DNA of 32,160 nt from Loigolactobacillus rennini DSM 20253 (GCF_001436505.1 NZ_AYYI01000016.1:1-32160); one strand, 5' to 3'; counted from the first letter of the stretch, positions 1-8,378 are shown. Translations and numbers: made by a program. The notes: a model not told the origin generated them from the sequence alone.

Positions 1-117
1 TTATGGGTTTTTCTGTCCATTAATATGTTCAACTTAAATTTTACAATCTACCAAATTAAAAAAATAACTAAAAATTTTTGGCGTAATTTAAAGATAGGGG
101 CGAAAGATAAGGGAAAC

Positions 118-142
118 AAAAAAGCGCGCCTGTAAAACAGCG
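118..142 (-). terminator. weak terminator candidate for greA
   Basis: On the minus strand, just after the greA stop, a short stem (CGCTG paired with CAG-GCG, one bulged base, loop TTTTA) is followed closely by six T residues. The stem is only about five base pairs, so this is a weak intrinsic terminator at best. Confidence 0.35.
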
Positions 143-160
143 TACAAAAAAAGCGGGTGG

Positions 161-625
161 TTAATGAACTTGGATGATTTTAACTTGGTAGGTGGCTGCC
201 GGTGCGTGGACCGTGACGGTTGCGGGGGCTTGTTTACCCATTAACGCGCGACCTAAAGGTGAAAAGCGGGAAATTTTACCACTGGCGGCGGCGACTTCTT
301 CTTTACCCACAATTTGGCAGGTCATTTGACTATGATCGTCGAGAAATTCTAATTGTACGGTGTTGCCCACACCAATAGTGCCATCTGTTTTAGGCTGCAT
401 CACTTGGGCGTATTGTAATTGTTTGTTTAAATAGCGCATGCGGCTTTCTAAATGGCGTAAATCCCGCTTTGCCGCACTATACTCTGCATTTTCAGAAAGG
501 TCACCTAACGCGCGGGCGGCTTGGAGTGATTTGATCCGTTGCGGCCGTAATTGGGTTAACTGCGCTAATTCTTGCTGAATTTGTTGGTAACCATTTTGGG
601 TCATTAAATTAGGATAAGGTTTCAT
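161..625 (-). CDS. greA: GreA/GreB-family transcript cleavage factor (divergent paralogue)
   Basis: The 154-residue product has the GreA layout. An N-terminal coiled coil (about 1-75) carries the tip motif GDLSENAEY, with acidic residues Asp42 and Glu45 matching the Mg-binding tip of E. coli GreA. A C-terminal FKBP-like domain includes the KISRFSPLGRALMGK segment. The factor enters the RNA polymerase secondary channel and stimulates cleavage of backtracked RNA. I chose the ATG at 625 because AAAGGAG lies 8 nt upstream; a longer reading frame to 694 would run through the promoter. The sequence is more diverged than a housekeeping lactobacillar GreA (Gln- and Arg-rich coiled coil, RDLRHLESRMRYL in place of the usual DEQ region). 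It may therefore be a second paralogue with a specialised role. Family assignment is secure; paralogue status is inference. Confidence 0.85.
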   Translation of the reverse strand: MKPYPNLMTQNGYQQIQQELAQLTQLRPQRIKSLQAARALGDLSENAEYSAAKRDLRHLESRMRYLNKQLQYAQVMQPKTDGTIGVGNTVQLEFLDDHSQMTCQIVGKEEVAAASGKISRFSPLGRALMGKQAPATVTVHAPAATYQVKIIQVH

Positions 626-665
626 GTAGCAAACTCCTTTAAAGCAAATGAAATGGCTTAGCCTT

Positions 666-694
666 AGTGTAAAACAGAAAATTCTCGATGACAA
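666..694 (-). promoter_or_regulatory. greA promoter
   Basis: On the minus strand TTGTCA, a 17-nt spacer and TACACT form a sigma-A type promoter about 40 nt upstream of the greA start codon. Confidence 0.6.
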
Positions 695-708
695 TTTTTA
701 GAAAGGGG

Positions 709-737
709 TTGCATTTTATTAGTATGTCATATATATT
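709..737 (+). promoter_or_regulatory. ppdK promoter
   Basis: TTGCAT, a 17-nt spacer and TATATT give a good sigma-A promoter 38 nt upstream of the ppdK ATG. The candidate CcpN operator at 723-733 overlaps the spacer and the first bases of the -10 element. Confidence 0.65.
723..733 (+). promoter_or_regulatory. candidate CcpN operator
   Basis: The 11-mer TATGTCATATA fits the CcpN binding consensus reported for Bacillus subtilis (TRTGHYATAYW) at every position, as I recall that consensus. It sits on the ppdK promoter, and a CcpN-like regulator is encoded two genes into the same operon. Binding is inferred, not shown. Confidence 0.5.
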
Positions 738-775
738 TAATGACGTGCTAATAAATTAAAAAGGTGGCTAATAGT

Positions 776-3424
776 ATGCAACAAATTTACTTTTTTAGTG
801 AAGGTCGACGGGACATGCGCCAATTATTAGGCGGTAAAGGGGCCAATTTGGCGGAAATGACGCGCTTAGGCTTACCAGTTCCTCAAGGATTTACCATTTC
901 CACCGTGGCGTGTCACGAATACGAAAAAAATGAAAACCAATTACCGGAAACGTTGCGGCAAGAGATTACCCAAGCAATGCAACGGCTTGAAACGTTGACG
1001 GATAAAAAATTTAACGCTGTAGAGACCCCGTTATTAGTGTCGGTGCGTAGTGGGGCGGCAATTTCCATGCCAGGGATGATGGATACCATCTTAAATCTGG
1101 GGTTAAATGAGCAAACCGTCCGTGGTTTAGCCCGGCAAACCAACAATGAACGTTTTGCTTGGGATTGTTACCGGCGCTTGCTGCAAATGTTTGGTAATGT
1201 GGTGTACGGCATTCCTGAGCAAGTGTTTGATAGCGTGTTGACGGATTATAAAAAGCAGCACCAGTATCAGTCTGATTTAGATTTAACCACGGCGGATTTA
1301 CAAAAAATTGCCGCTGATTTTAAGGCGCTTTATCAAGAAACGGGTCACGGGGAATTTCCGGAATCGCCGCAAAAGCAGTTGGAATTAGCCGTGGCGGCAG
1401 TGTTTAAATCCTGGCAAAACCCGCGGGCCCAAGTGTATCGGCGCTTGCATCACATTGATAACAACATTGGCACTGCAGTTAACGTGCAAACCATGGTGTT
1501 TGGCAATAGTGGTGCCAATAGTGGGACTGGTGTGGCGTTTACTCGGGACCCTGTCAGCGGGCAGCGGAAGATTTTCGGTGAATTTTTAGCTAACGCGCAA
1601 GGAGAAGACGTGGTGTCGGGCGTGCGTACACCAGAAGGCTTACAAGGTTTAGCAAAAATGGCGCCAGCAGCTTACCAGCAATTTTTAACGGCGGCTAACC
1701 AGTTAGAACAGCATTACGCAGATATGCAAGACGTAGAATTCACGTTAGAGCACGGCAAATTATACTTATTGCAAACTCGGGATGGTAAACGGACGCCTAA
1801 AGCGGCGGTGCGCATTGCAGTGGATCAAGTTAAAGAGGGTTTAATTGACCGGCAAACGGCTTTGCTGCGGGTAAACCCAGAACAAATCAGCGATTTATTG
1901 CACCCTGAATTTGCTCCAGAAGTATTAGCGGCGCAAACACCACTTACCAAAGGTTTGCCAGCCAGTCCGGGGGCAGCTGCAGGGAAGATTTACTTCACCG
2001 CTAACCGGGCGAAAGACGCGCACGATGCTGGCGAAAAAGTGATTTTAGTTCGGCAGGATACATCGCCAGAAGACATCGTCGGTATGGCGGCCAGTGAAGC
2101 GATTGTGACTTCTCGCGGCGGGATGACTTCCCACGCTGCAGTGGTTGCCCGCGGCATGGGTAAATGTGGTGTCGTTGGGTGTGAAAACTTAGTCGTAGAT
2201 GAAAAACAGCATCAAGTGACCATTAAAGGGACAGTTTATCCTGAAGGGAGTGAACTGTCGGTCGATGGTGCTAGCGGCCAGTTATTCCCGGGCATTTTAC
2301 CGGCGACCCAAGCTTCCCAAGACGATAATCTGCAAACGTTGCTAAATTGGGCCCAAGAAACAGGTGAAGTCGGCGTTGCTGCCAACGCAGATACGCCAGC
2401 TGACTTTGCCCAAGCGCTAAAATTTGGTGCGCAAGGCATCGGCTTAACCCGGACGGAGCACATGTTCTTTAAAGAAGACCGGCTGATGAAAATGCGGCGC
2501 TTGATCATTGCAGCGACGGCCACCGACCGTGCTGAACCGCTAGCAGAACTGCAAAAATTGCAAACGGAAGACTTTTACCAAATTTACCGCTTGGCCCAAG
2601 GCAAAACGGTGACCATCCGGTTGTTAGATCCGCCATTGCATGAATTCTTGCCCCATGATGCAGCGGAAATTACTGAAGTGGCTGAAGCTTTGGCAATTCC
2701 CGAAAGCAAGTTGCAGCAACGGATTGCCGTATTAAAGGAAGCTAATCCGATGCTAGGCCACCGGGGCTGCCGGTTAGCCGTCACTTATCCGGACATTTAT
2801 GAAATGCAAGTGACGGCGATTATCGACGCGGCCTTGCGGATTAAACAGGAAGGCATTCCGGTTAAACCCCACATTATGCTGCCGCTGATTGATACGTTGC
2901 CAGAATTACAGTGGCTCAGAGCGCGGCTGGTGAAGAAGATCAACGCTTTATTAGCGGCGAGCAACACCCCATTACACTACCAAATCGGGATTATGGTGGA
3001 AATGCCCCGGGCTTGCATGGTGGCGGATCAACTTGCGGAAGCTGCTGATTTCTTCAGCTTCGGGACCAACGATTTGACCCAGTTAACCTTTGGCTATTCG
3101 CGGGATGATATCGGCAGTTTCCTTCCCACTTACTTGGAACAAGGAATTTTGAAAGCAGATCCGTTTAAGTCCTTAGATGTGGACGGTGTGGGTGCGTTTA
3201 TGAAAATGGCGGTGGATAAAGGCCGCTCGCAACAACGCTCCTTACCAATTGGCGTCTGCGGTGAAATTGGCGGGGATCCAGCATCGATCAATTATTTTGC
3301 CAGCATCGGCATTGATTACGTGTCTGTTTCGCCATTCCGCGTTCCAGGGGCGATTTTAGCCAGTGCCCAAGCGGCGGTACGGCGGCAGTATCAATTCCAA
3401 AAATCCGCTGTGCAGTCACGGTAA
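776..3424 (+). CDS. ppdK: pyruvate, phosphate dikinase
   Basis: The 882-residue protein has the full PPDK length and domain order: N-terminal ATP-grasp domain (GGKGANLAEM near residue 20), central phosphohistidine domain and C-terminal PEP/pyruvate TIM barrel. The signature GGMTSHAAVVARG supplies Thr451 and catalytic His453. GVCGEIGGDP supplies Cys828, the acid/base residue that corresponds to Cys831 of the Clostridium symbiosum enzyme. It interconverts pyruvate + ATP + Pi and PEP + AMP + PPi in the cytoplasm. ATG 776 is preferred over GTG 764 because AAGGTGG at 761-767 overlaps the GTG but lies 8 nt before the ATG. The next two genes encode a CcpN-like regulator and the PPDK regulatory enzyme that acts on this Thr, so transcriptional and post-translational control are co-encoded. 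Confidence 0.97.
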   Translation: MQQIYFFSEGRRDMRQLLGGKGANLAEMTRLGLPVPQGFTISTVACHEYEKNENQLPETLRQEITQAMQRLETLTDKKFNAVETPLLVSVRSGAAISMPGMMDTILNLGLNEQTVRGLARQTNNERFAWDCYRRLLQMFGNVVYGIPEQVFDSVLTDYKKQHQYQSDLDLTTADLQKIAADFKALYQETGHGEFPESPQKQLELAVAAVFKSWQNPRAQVYRRLHHIDNNIGTAVNVQTMVFGNSGANSGTGVAFTRDPVSGQRKIFGEFLANAQGEDVVSGVRTPEGLQGLAKMAPAAYQQFLTAANQLEQHYADMQDVEFTLEHGKLYLLQTRDGKRTPKAAVRIAVDQVKEGLIDRQTALLRVNPEQISDLLHPEFAPEVLAAQTPLTKGLPASPGAAAGKIYFTANRAKDAHDAGEKVILVRQDTSPEDIVGMAASEAIVTSRGGMTSHAAVVARGMGKCGVVGCENLVVDEKQHQVTIKGTVYPEGSELSVDGASGQLFPGILPATQASQDDNLQTLLNWAQETGEVGVAANADTPADFAQALKFGAQGIGLTRTEHMFFKEDRLMKMRRLIIAATATDRAEPLAELQKLQTEDFYQIYRLAQGKTVTIRLLDPPLHEFLPHDAAEITEVAEALAIPESKLQQRIAVLKEANPMLGHRGCRLAVTYPDIYEMQVTAIIDAALRIKQEGIPVKPHIMLPLIDTLPELQWLRARLVKKINALLAASNTPLHYQIGIMVEMPRACMVADQLAEAADFFSFGTNDLTQLTFGYSRDDIGSFLPTYLEQGILKADPFKSLDVDGVGAFMKMAVDKGRSQQRSLPIGVCGEIGGDPASINYFASIGIDYVSVSPFRVPGAILASAQAAVRRQYQFQKSAVQSR

Positions 3425-3459
3425 AATCAGTTATACTGAAGGAGAAGTTAGAGCAAAGG

Positions 3460-4098
3460 ATGGCGGCAGCCGTGGAATTTACTAAACGACAACGAGAAAT
3501 TATTGCGATCGTCAAACGTGAAGAGCCGATCAGTGGGGCGAAAATTGCCGCTCGGCTGAATTTAACCCGGCCTACGTTGCGCAACGATTTTTCGATTTTA
3601 ACCATGACGGGCATGCTGGATGCCAAACCTAAAGTGGGCTACTTTTATGCCGGTCAGCACGTGCCGAGCCTGTCCTTTGCAACCTTGTACGAAACGCCGG
3701 TCGCAGCCATCATGCTGCAGCCCGTGCTGATCCAAGCCACAACTACGGTACAAGACGCGGTGACCAGTTTGTTTATGAATGATGTTGGTTCCTTATACGT
3801 CACCGATGCTAACCAGCAGCTGCAAGGGATTATCTCCCGGAAAGATTTATTACGCAGCACCATCAACGGCGGCGATTTAAGCCGAAACTTCGCGTCATTG
3901 ATCATGACCCGGATGCCCAACGTGGTCACCACCATCCCTAGTGCGCGGGTGTTAGATGCCGGCTATTTATTAAAGGAACACCAAGTTGATTCGCTGCCAG
4001 TTTTAGCAGCCGATACGCAAAAAGTGGTGGGTAAAATCACGAAAACGCGGTTGATGACTTATTTTATTGAACAAGGGTTAAAAATTGAGCAAGACTAA
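3460..4098 (+). CDS. ccpN: CcpN-like transcriptional regulator (HTH plus CBS pair)
   Basis: The 212-residue protein has an N-terminal winged helix (about 5-60, KRQREIIAIVKREEPISG then LNLTRPTLRNDFSILTMTGM) followed by two CBS repeats (about 75-205). This is the architecture of B. subtilis CcpN/YqzB, the repressor of gluconeogenic genes whose CBS domains sense adenine nucleotides. In B. subtilis ccpN precedes yqfL, the PPDK-regulatory-type gene, and the same order occurs here. It lies 35 nt after ppdK. The start is uncertain: ATG 3460 has AAGGAG 15 nt upstream, a long spacing, while GTG 3472 would give the more typical N-terminus MEFTKRQ. The likely target is the ppdK promoter, where a CcpN-type site is visible. 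Confidence 0.85.
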   Translation: MAAAVEFTKRQREIIAIVKREEPISGAKIAARLNLTRPTLRNDFSILTMTGMLDAKPKVGYFYAGQHVPSLSFATLYETPVAAIMLQPVLIQATTTVQDAVTSLFMNDVGSLYVTDANQQLQGIISRKDLLRSTINGGDLSRNFASLIMTRMPNVVTTIPSARVLDAGYLLKEHQVDSLPVLAADTQKVVGKITKTRLMTYFIEQGLKIEQD

Positions 4099-4128
4099 TT
4101 TTGAATTTGTGATGAGGAAGTGTTTTGG

Positions 4129-4917
4129 GTGGTCATTTACATTATTTCTGATGCGGTGGGGGCAACGGCTAAGCGCGTGGTCCAAGCCACATTGCTGCAA
4201 TATCCTGCTTTAACGCCGGACATTCGGACTTATCCGTTTGTGAATAAAGTGGCTGAGTTAAAGCCGATTTTAGCAGATGCGGTTAAAGAGCAGGCGATTG
4301 TGGTGGTGACGTTTGTCACGCCAGCGTTGGTGGATTATGCCACTGATTTTGCCCAGCAGCACCAATTGCAGTTAGTGGACTACATGAGTCCGCTGATGCA
4401 AGTTTTAGGTCAGCACAGTCCGCAGCCGCCGCTTGCGCAACCTGGGATATTGCACACCATCAATGCCGATTATTTCAAAAAAGTGGCAGCGCTTGATTTT
4501 GCTGTTGCTCATGATGATGGTCAAAATCTGCAAACCCTCACCCAGGCAGATTTAGTGATTTTAGGGGTTTCCCGGACTTCCAAAACACCGGTAAGTCTGT
4601 ATTTGGCTGAACAGCGTTTAAAAGTGGCTAACATTCCGCTGTTGCCTAATAACCCGCTTAATGATGCCGTTTATCACCTGCCTCACACCCAGATTGTCGG
4701 CTTGACCATCAGCCCCGAACGGTTGCAAAAAGTGCGTCAAACTCGCATGGCAGCGTTAGGGTTAACCCAAGATAACTATTACACGGATGTGGCGTCAATA
4801 AAAGCGGAGTTGGCTTATGCCCACCAAGTCTTTGCCCAGTTAAAGGTGACCCCCATCGATACCACAGAGCGTTCTGTGGAAGAAACAGCAGCGTTGATTT
4901 TAAAACAACTGACATAA
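4129..4917 (+). CDS. ppsR: PPDK regulatory protein (bifunctional kinase/pyrophosphorylase)
   Basis: The 262-residue protein belongs to the DUF299/PPSR family. It phosphorylates the active-site Thr of PPDK using ADP and reverses this by Pi-dependent dephosphorylation. The N-terminus IYIISDAVGATAKRV and the nucleotide-binding loop GVSRTSKTPVSLYLA (about residues 146-160) are both family hallmarks. GTG 4129 is preferred because GAGGAAG ends 8 nt upstream, whereas GTG 4120 overlaps that site; it also restores the usual short N-terminus. The gene closes the ppdK operon and is followed by a strong terminator. PPDK (target Thr451-Ser-His453) is the obvious substrate; PEP synthase is the alternative in other bacteria, but none is seen here. 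Confidence 0.93.
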   Translation: MVIYIISDAVGATAKRVVQATLLQYPALTPDIRTYPFVNKVAELKPILADAVKEQAIVVVTFVTPALVDYATDFAQQHQLQLVDYMSPLMQVLGQHSPQPPLAQPGILHTINADYFKKVAALDFAVAHDDGQNLQTLTQADLVILGVSRTSKTPVSLYLAEQRLKVANIPLLPNNPLNDAVYHLPHTQIVGLTISPERLQKVRQTRMAALGLTQDNYYTDVASIKAELAYAHQVFAQLKVTPIDTTERSVEETAALILKQLT

Positions 4918-4940
4918 GGGTCATTTCATAATATTAAAAG

Positions 4941-5019
4941 AGTCTGCACTGAATCAAAGTGGTGTTACTTGTTAGTGAAACACTAACAAGGGCAGCACTT
5001 TGTGCGTGCAGGCTTTTTT
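4941..5019 (+). terminator. terminator of the ppdK operon
   Basis: A long imperfect hairpin closes with a perfect 10-bp inner stem (CTTGTTAGTG / CACTAACAAG, loop AAA). Outer arms GTCTGCAC and GTGCAGGC also pair, and a run of six T follows. Confidence 0.85.
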
Positions 5020-5081
5020 ACTTGTCCTAGCGTGATTAGCTGGTTATGATGGAATTAAGTTAGAAGAAAGTAGGGGTTGTG

Positions 5082-5981
5082 ATGAAACAGCATGAAATGG
5101 CAATCCAGCCGTTGACGCCAGCGACGAATACAGCAGTATTAGTCACCACGCTGCTGCTAAAACAGATTGATCAAGTTCAAGAAGCAGCTGCGATACGGCA
5201 TTTTGTCGCTCAACTACCATTATTGGTGAAAAGTCTACGTCTGCGCTATCCGGCAAGTCAATTACAGATAACGGTAGGCTTTGGTGCGGCAGCGTGGCGG
5301 CGTTTATTTCCCCAAGCACCACAGCCACCAGCTTTAACTACCTTTCAGGCAGTTAAAGGGCCGCATTACACGGCGCCAGCGACGGCCGGAGATTTACTGT
5401 TGCATTTGCGGTCCAGTTCACCAGCAGTGGTTTATGCGGCGCAAATGCAGTGCCAAGCCTTGCTGACAGCTGTGACCACCTCCCTTGAAGAGACTACCGG
5501 CTTTCGCTATTTTAATGGCCGGACACTATTAGGCTTTTTGCCTGAAGTCACCAATCCACCAGCGGCAAAAGTTTTGTTAACCCACAAAGCAGCGCCGTTT
5601 CAAGGTGGCAGTTATGTATTATTACAAAAATACATCCATAAGATGGCGGCATGGCAACAATTGTCTGCGCAAAAGCAGGCAGCTATCTACGGCCTAGATC
5701 AGCAAACCGGTTTGCCTTTGCCAAAAGCTGATCTGCCGGCGCACTGGTCACTGACACAATCACAGCACCCGATATTACGGCTACACGTTCCTTATGCCGC
5801 CCAAGGTGTCAGCGGCACGCTGCAATTACGTTATGCCCGTAATCCCAATTGGCTGCAACAAGTCAGTGCTCAAGCTGTTCAGCAGGATGATCCATTATTG
5901 GCGTACACGGTGCCAATTAGTGGTAGTTTCTTTTTCGTACCAGCCCCGCAATTATTGACTAAATTGGGCCGGGGACACTAG
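5082..5981 (+). CDS. DyP-type peroxidase-like protein lacking the GxxDG aspartate
   Basis: The 299-residue protein follows the DyP (dye-decolorising peroxidase) fold from end to end. It has GFGAAAWRRLFPQ, the FxAVKGP segment, TGFRYFNGRTLLGF, GGSYVLLQKYIH, a candidate proximal haem-ligand His221 (PAHWSL) and the distal Arg233 (ILRLHVPY). The family's catalytic motif GFxDGTxNP reads GFLPEVTNP here (residues 151-159), so the proton-shuttling Asp is Pro154 and the next Gly is Glu. The reading frame is continuous through this point. No signal peptide is visible. The protein may bind haem without normal peroxidase activity, or use Glu155 instead. ATG 5082 has GGGG 5 nt upstream; GTG 5079 is the alternative. 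It stands alone between two terminator or promoter regions. Confidence 0.8.
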   Translation: MKQHEMAIQPLTPATNTAVLVTTLLLKQIDQVQEAAAIRHFVAQLPLLVKSLRLRYPASQLQITVGFGAAAWRRLFPQAPQPPALTTFQAVKGPHYTAPATAGDLLLHLRSSSPAVVYAAQMQCQALLTAVTTSLEETTGFRYFNGRTLLGFLPEVTNPPAAKVLLTHKAAPFQGGSYVLLQKYIHKMAAWQQLSAQKQAAIYGLDQQTGLPLPKADLPAHWSLTQSQHPILRLHVPYAAQGVSGTLQLRYARNPNWLQQVSAQAVQQDDPLLAYTVPISGSFFFVPAPQLLTKLGRGH

Positions 5982-6082
5982 ACAGCAAAATCCCACCAAA
6001 ATTAAGAAAAATTAATGCGCTAAAGTGCGTATATTAAGATTAGCCCCACAAAAAGGGTAGCTTAATTTTGGAGGGAATTAAA

Positions 6083-7396
6083 ATGCTAAGAAAAAAGTGG
6101 CTTTTGCTGGTGTTATGCAGCGTGGCGAGTTTGTTGTTACCACTGCAACCAATTTTTGCAACGTCAATTTCAGCAATCGAACAAGCCGCCCAGCAGGATG
6201 TCAGTGAAAATCAAAAACAAGGCTATCGGCTACCTGTAACTGCAACAGCAGCGGACAAACTGGCCTACCAACAGGCTTTTGCACAGTGTTACCAAGGCTA
6301 CCAAACTGCTGCAGCGGCATTGTTGGAAAAGCGTGCGCTGCCAGAAATTGCCGCGGACGCAACGGTGCATTACCGCGCCGGGTACCAAGCTGCGCACCAG
6401 CAATTCATCACGGCAGTTAAAGCAGGTAAACAAGCCGGCTATGCTGGTGAAGCTGCGACACCGCCAGCTGCGCCTGAACTGGCAACAATCGGCTACCAGC
6501 GCGGTTATGCCACTGGTCGGGCACGCCGGCAGACAGCTAAACCGGCAGTAGCGTCGTCGCAAAAGCCAGCAGCCACCACGCAAAAAACAGCGCCACCCAA
6601 GGCACCACCAGCTGCCAAAAAAGTGCCGCCACAACCGCGGTCGGCTCAGGCGAAGCAGCGGCAGTCTGTCAGAAAATCAACCGTGCAAAAGTCAGCTGTT
6701 AAAACACCTGCATCACCAAGTACGTTACCGGCTGTGCCCGCGCCACCTGCTTGGCTGCTAATGCCTGGCCAGCCGTTACCCCAACAGCAAACGTTTATCC
6801 AGCAACTGGCTAAAAGTGCGGTTAAGATTGCACCGCGTTATGGGTTATATGCTTCTGTCATGATTGCCCAAGCGGCTTTAGAAAGCGATTGGGGCCGTAG
6901 TGATTTAGCAAGGCCGCCTTACCATAATTTGTTCGGCGTTAAAGGCGCTTACACTGGACAGACTGCCGTTTGGTGGACGCAAGAAGATGCGGGGCAAGCT
7001 CAATTCACCACGCAAGCGGCTGCGTTTAAACGTTATCCCAGCTACCAGCAAGCGTTGCTAGACTATGCGCGCTTACTGAAAAACGGTTTGACTTTAGCGC
7101 CTGATTTTTATGCCGGTGCTTGGCGGCAAAACGCAGCGACTTATCGATTAGCGACCCAATTTTTAACTGGCCGCTACGCAACAGATCGGTATTACCACTT
7201 GAAGCTTAACCAGATTATTCAAACTTACCAATTAACGCAGTATGATCAGCCACAGCAATCGGTAAAAGCAGTTAATTTTACTGCTAAATTAAAACAGCAG
7301 CCCCCAGTTTTGTTGACTTGGGCCGCTTACTTTAAACCATCAGTGCCGGTTGTTCAATTAGGCGAAATTTTACCGCTACGATTGGGACAATTATAA
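6083..7396 (+). CDS. secreted GH73 N-acetylglucosaminidase (peptidoglycan hydrolase)
   Basis: The 437-residue product begins with a clear signal peptide (MLRKKW, hydrophobic core, cleavage near IFATS). An N-terminal region of about 130 residues contains repeated Tyr/Gln/Gly motifs (AYQQAFAQCYQGY, YRAGYQAAHQQF, IGYQRGYATGRA). A Pro/Ala/Lys-rich linker (about 155-225) follows. The glucosaminidase domain (about 235-395) contains QAALESDWGRSDL, whose Glu267 is the presumed catalytic acid, and NLFGVKG. It should cleave GlcNAc-MurNAc bonds in the wall during cell separation or turnover. No SH3b, LysM or LPxTG anchor is visible, so the basic linker and the repeats may hold it to the wall. GGAGGG lies 7 nt before ATG 6083; the frame extends upstream only from a TTG. 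Confidence 0.9.
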   Translation: MLRKKWLLLVLCSVASLLLPLQPIFATSISAIEQAAQQDVSENQKQGYRLPVTATAADKLAYQQAFAQCYQGYQTAAAALLEKRALPEIAADATVHYRAGYQAAHQQFITAVKAGKQAGYAGEAATPPAAPELATIGYQRGYATGRARRQTAKPAVASSQKPAATTQKTAPPKAPPAAKKVPPQPRSAQAKQRQSVRKSTVQKSAVKTPASPSTLPAVPAPPAWLLMPGQPLPQQQTFIQQLAKSAVKIAPRYGLYASVMIAQAALESDWGRSDLARPPYHNLFGVKGAYTGQTAVWWTQEDAGQAQFTTQAAAFKRYPSYQQALLDYARLLKNGLTLAPDFYAGAWRQNAATYRLATQFLTGRYATDRYYHLKLNQIIQTYQLTQYDQPQQSVKAVNFTAKLKQQPPVLLTWAAYFKPSVPVVQLGEILPLRLGQL

Positions 7397-7479
7397 AAAG
7401 CGCGCTGACTAAAGTCAGCCCGCCTGTGAACCGGTTACAAATCAGTTTACGGGGGACGTAATCTGAGACTACCGGTAAC
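7395..7479 (-). ncRNA. candidate small RNA, minus strand, unassigned
   Basis: The 332-base gap 7397-7728 holds no convincing gene. On its minus strand, TTGCTT (7508-7513), a 16-nt spacer and TGG-TACGAT (7486-7491) resemble an extended -10 promoter. About 80 nt later lies a hairpin (7400-7423, GCTGAC/GTCAGC plus GCG/CGC with one mismatch) followed by five T. Between them, GTTAC/GTAAC (7434-7438 with 7475-7479) encloses a second hairpin, CAG-TTACG/CGTAA-CTG (7443-7465), interrupted by one mismatch. The plus strand has no T run after the hairpin, so it suits a minus transcript better than the end of the GH73 gene. Expression is unproven. Confidence 0.3.
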
Positions 7480-7728
7480 ATATTAATCGTACCATTAATG
7501 ATCGATAAAGCAAGATGAATTTTAGGCTGACCCGAATTATTTTGTCATGACTCATTTAGCCGTCTGGCTATGGTAGAATTGTACTTTTCCACCTAGATTT
7601 TTGCGTTTGAAAGCGGTCCAATCCTCCCGGTTGCATCAGCTGGTTGCCAAGTGTCTTTTTTAGTTCTAGCTGAAGTCATCAGGTAGAGTATGGTATTCTA
7701 TAACCAGACTAACTAGGAGGCTTTTGTC

Positions 7729-8355
7729 GTGACAGAATATTATTTAGTGCGCCACGGACAAACACAGGCTGGGGCACAAGGCGTCGTGTCTGGTACTTTA
7801 GACACACCGTTAACCTACTTAAACGAAACCGGAAAGGCCCAGATGCAGGCGTTAAAACAACAATTAAATTTATCTGGCTGCCAACGGATCATAGCTAGCC
7901 CATTGAGCCGGGCTCAACAGGCTGCTGAACTTTTGAACGCAACAGCGCAATTACCTTTGGATACAGACCAACGGTTGCAAGATATTTCCTATGGGCGTTG
8001 GAACGGGCACACTCGCAAACAATTACAACAAACTTATCCTGAATTATTTGACCCATACAGCGGTGAAGCGTACGCTGACTATGGCATTCCGGCTAAAGGA
8101 GAAGTTTTTTCCGCAGTTAATGATCGGCTACGTAGCTTTATGACGGAAACGACCCGCCGTTACCCCAAGGCCAAACTGTTGGTGGTCACGCATGGGTTTA
8201 TCATCCAAGCTTTGGCGGCTGCGGCAGTGCAGGCAGCAACACCGCTGGCTTTTCCGCAACCGGCAACTGGCAGCGTCACCCAGGTGGTTTGTTCACCAGA
8301 CACAATGCGGCAATATCTACTGAATTATAATCAACGTTATGGCAATCAAGCATAA
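7729..8355 (+). CDS. histidine phosphatase (phosphoglycerate mutase-like)
   Basis: The 208-residue protein belongs to the histidine phosphatase superfamily. LVRHGQT near the N-terminus carries the phosphorylated His of the RHG motif. SPLSRAQQAAELL gives the phosphate-pocket Arg, DISYGRWNG is the usual acid-donor region, and VVTHGFIIQAL gives the second catalytic His. It is a cofactor-dependent PGM-like phosphatase of the GpmB/CobC type; the substrate cannot be read from sequence. The GTG start is supported by AGGAGG 8 nt upstream. It is probably co-transcribed with the next small gene, 23 nt downstream. A second superfamily member lies at 29909-30541. Confidence 0.88.
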   Translation: MTEYYLVRHGQTQAGAQGVVSGTLDTPLTYLNETGKAQMQALKQQLNLSGCQRIIASPLSRAQQAAELLNATAQLPLDTDQRLQDISYGRWNGHTRKQLQQTYPELFDPYSGEAYADYGIPAKGEVFSAVNDRLRSFMTETTRRYPKAKLLVVTHGFIIQALAAAAVQAATPLAFPQPATGSVTQVVCSPDTMRQYLLNYNQRYGNQA

Positions 8356-8378
8356 TTTTGCAATAGGAGGCATTTATA

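Noticed and set aside
1-117. Possible gene end or RNA at the left edge of the window
   Set aside because: The stretch is AT-rich, has no convincing frame or hairpin, and shows no recognisable signal.
7608-7623. cre-like sequence TGAAAGCGGTCCAA upstream of the first histidine phosphatase
   Set aside because: It has a mismatch at a key C and does not lie at a recognisable promoter.
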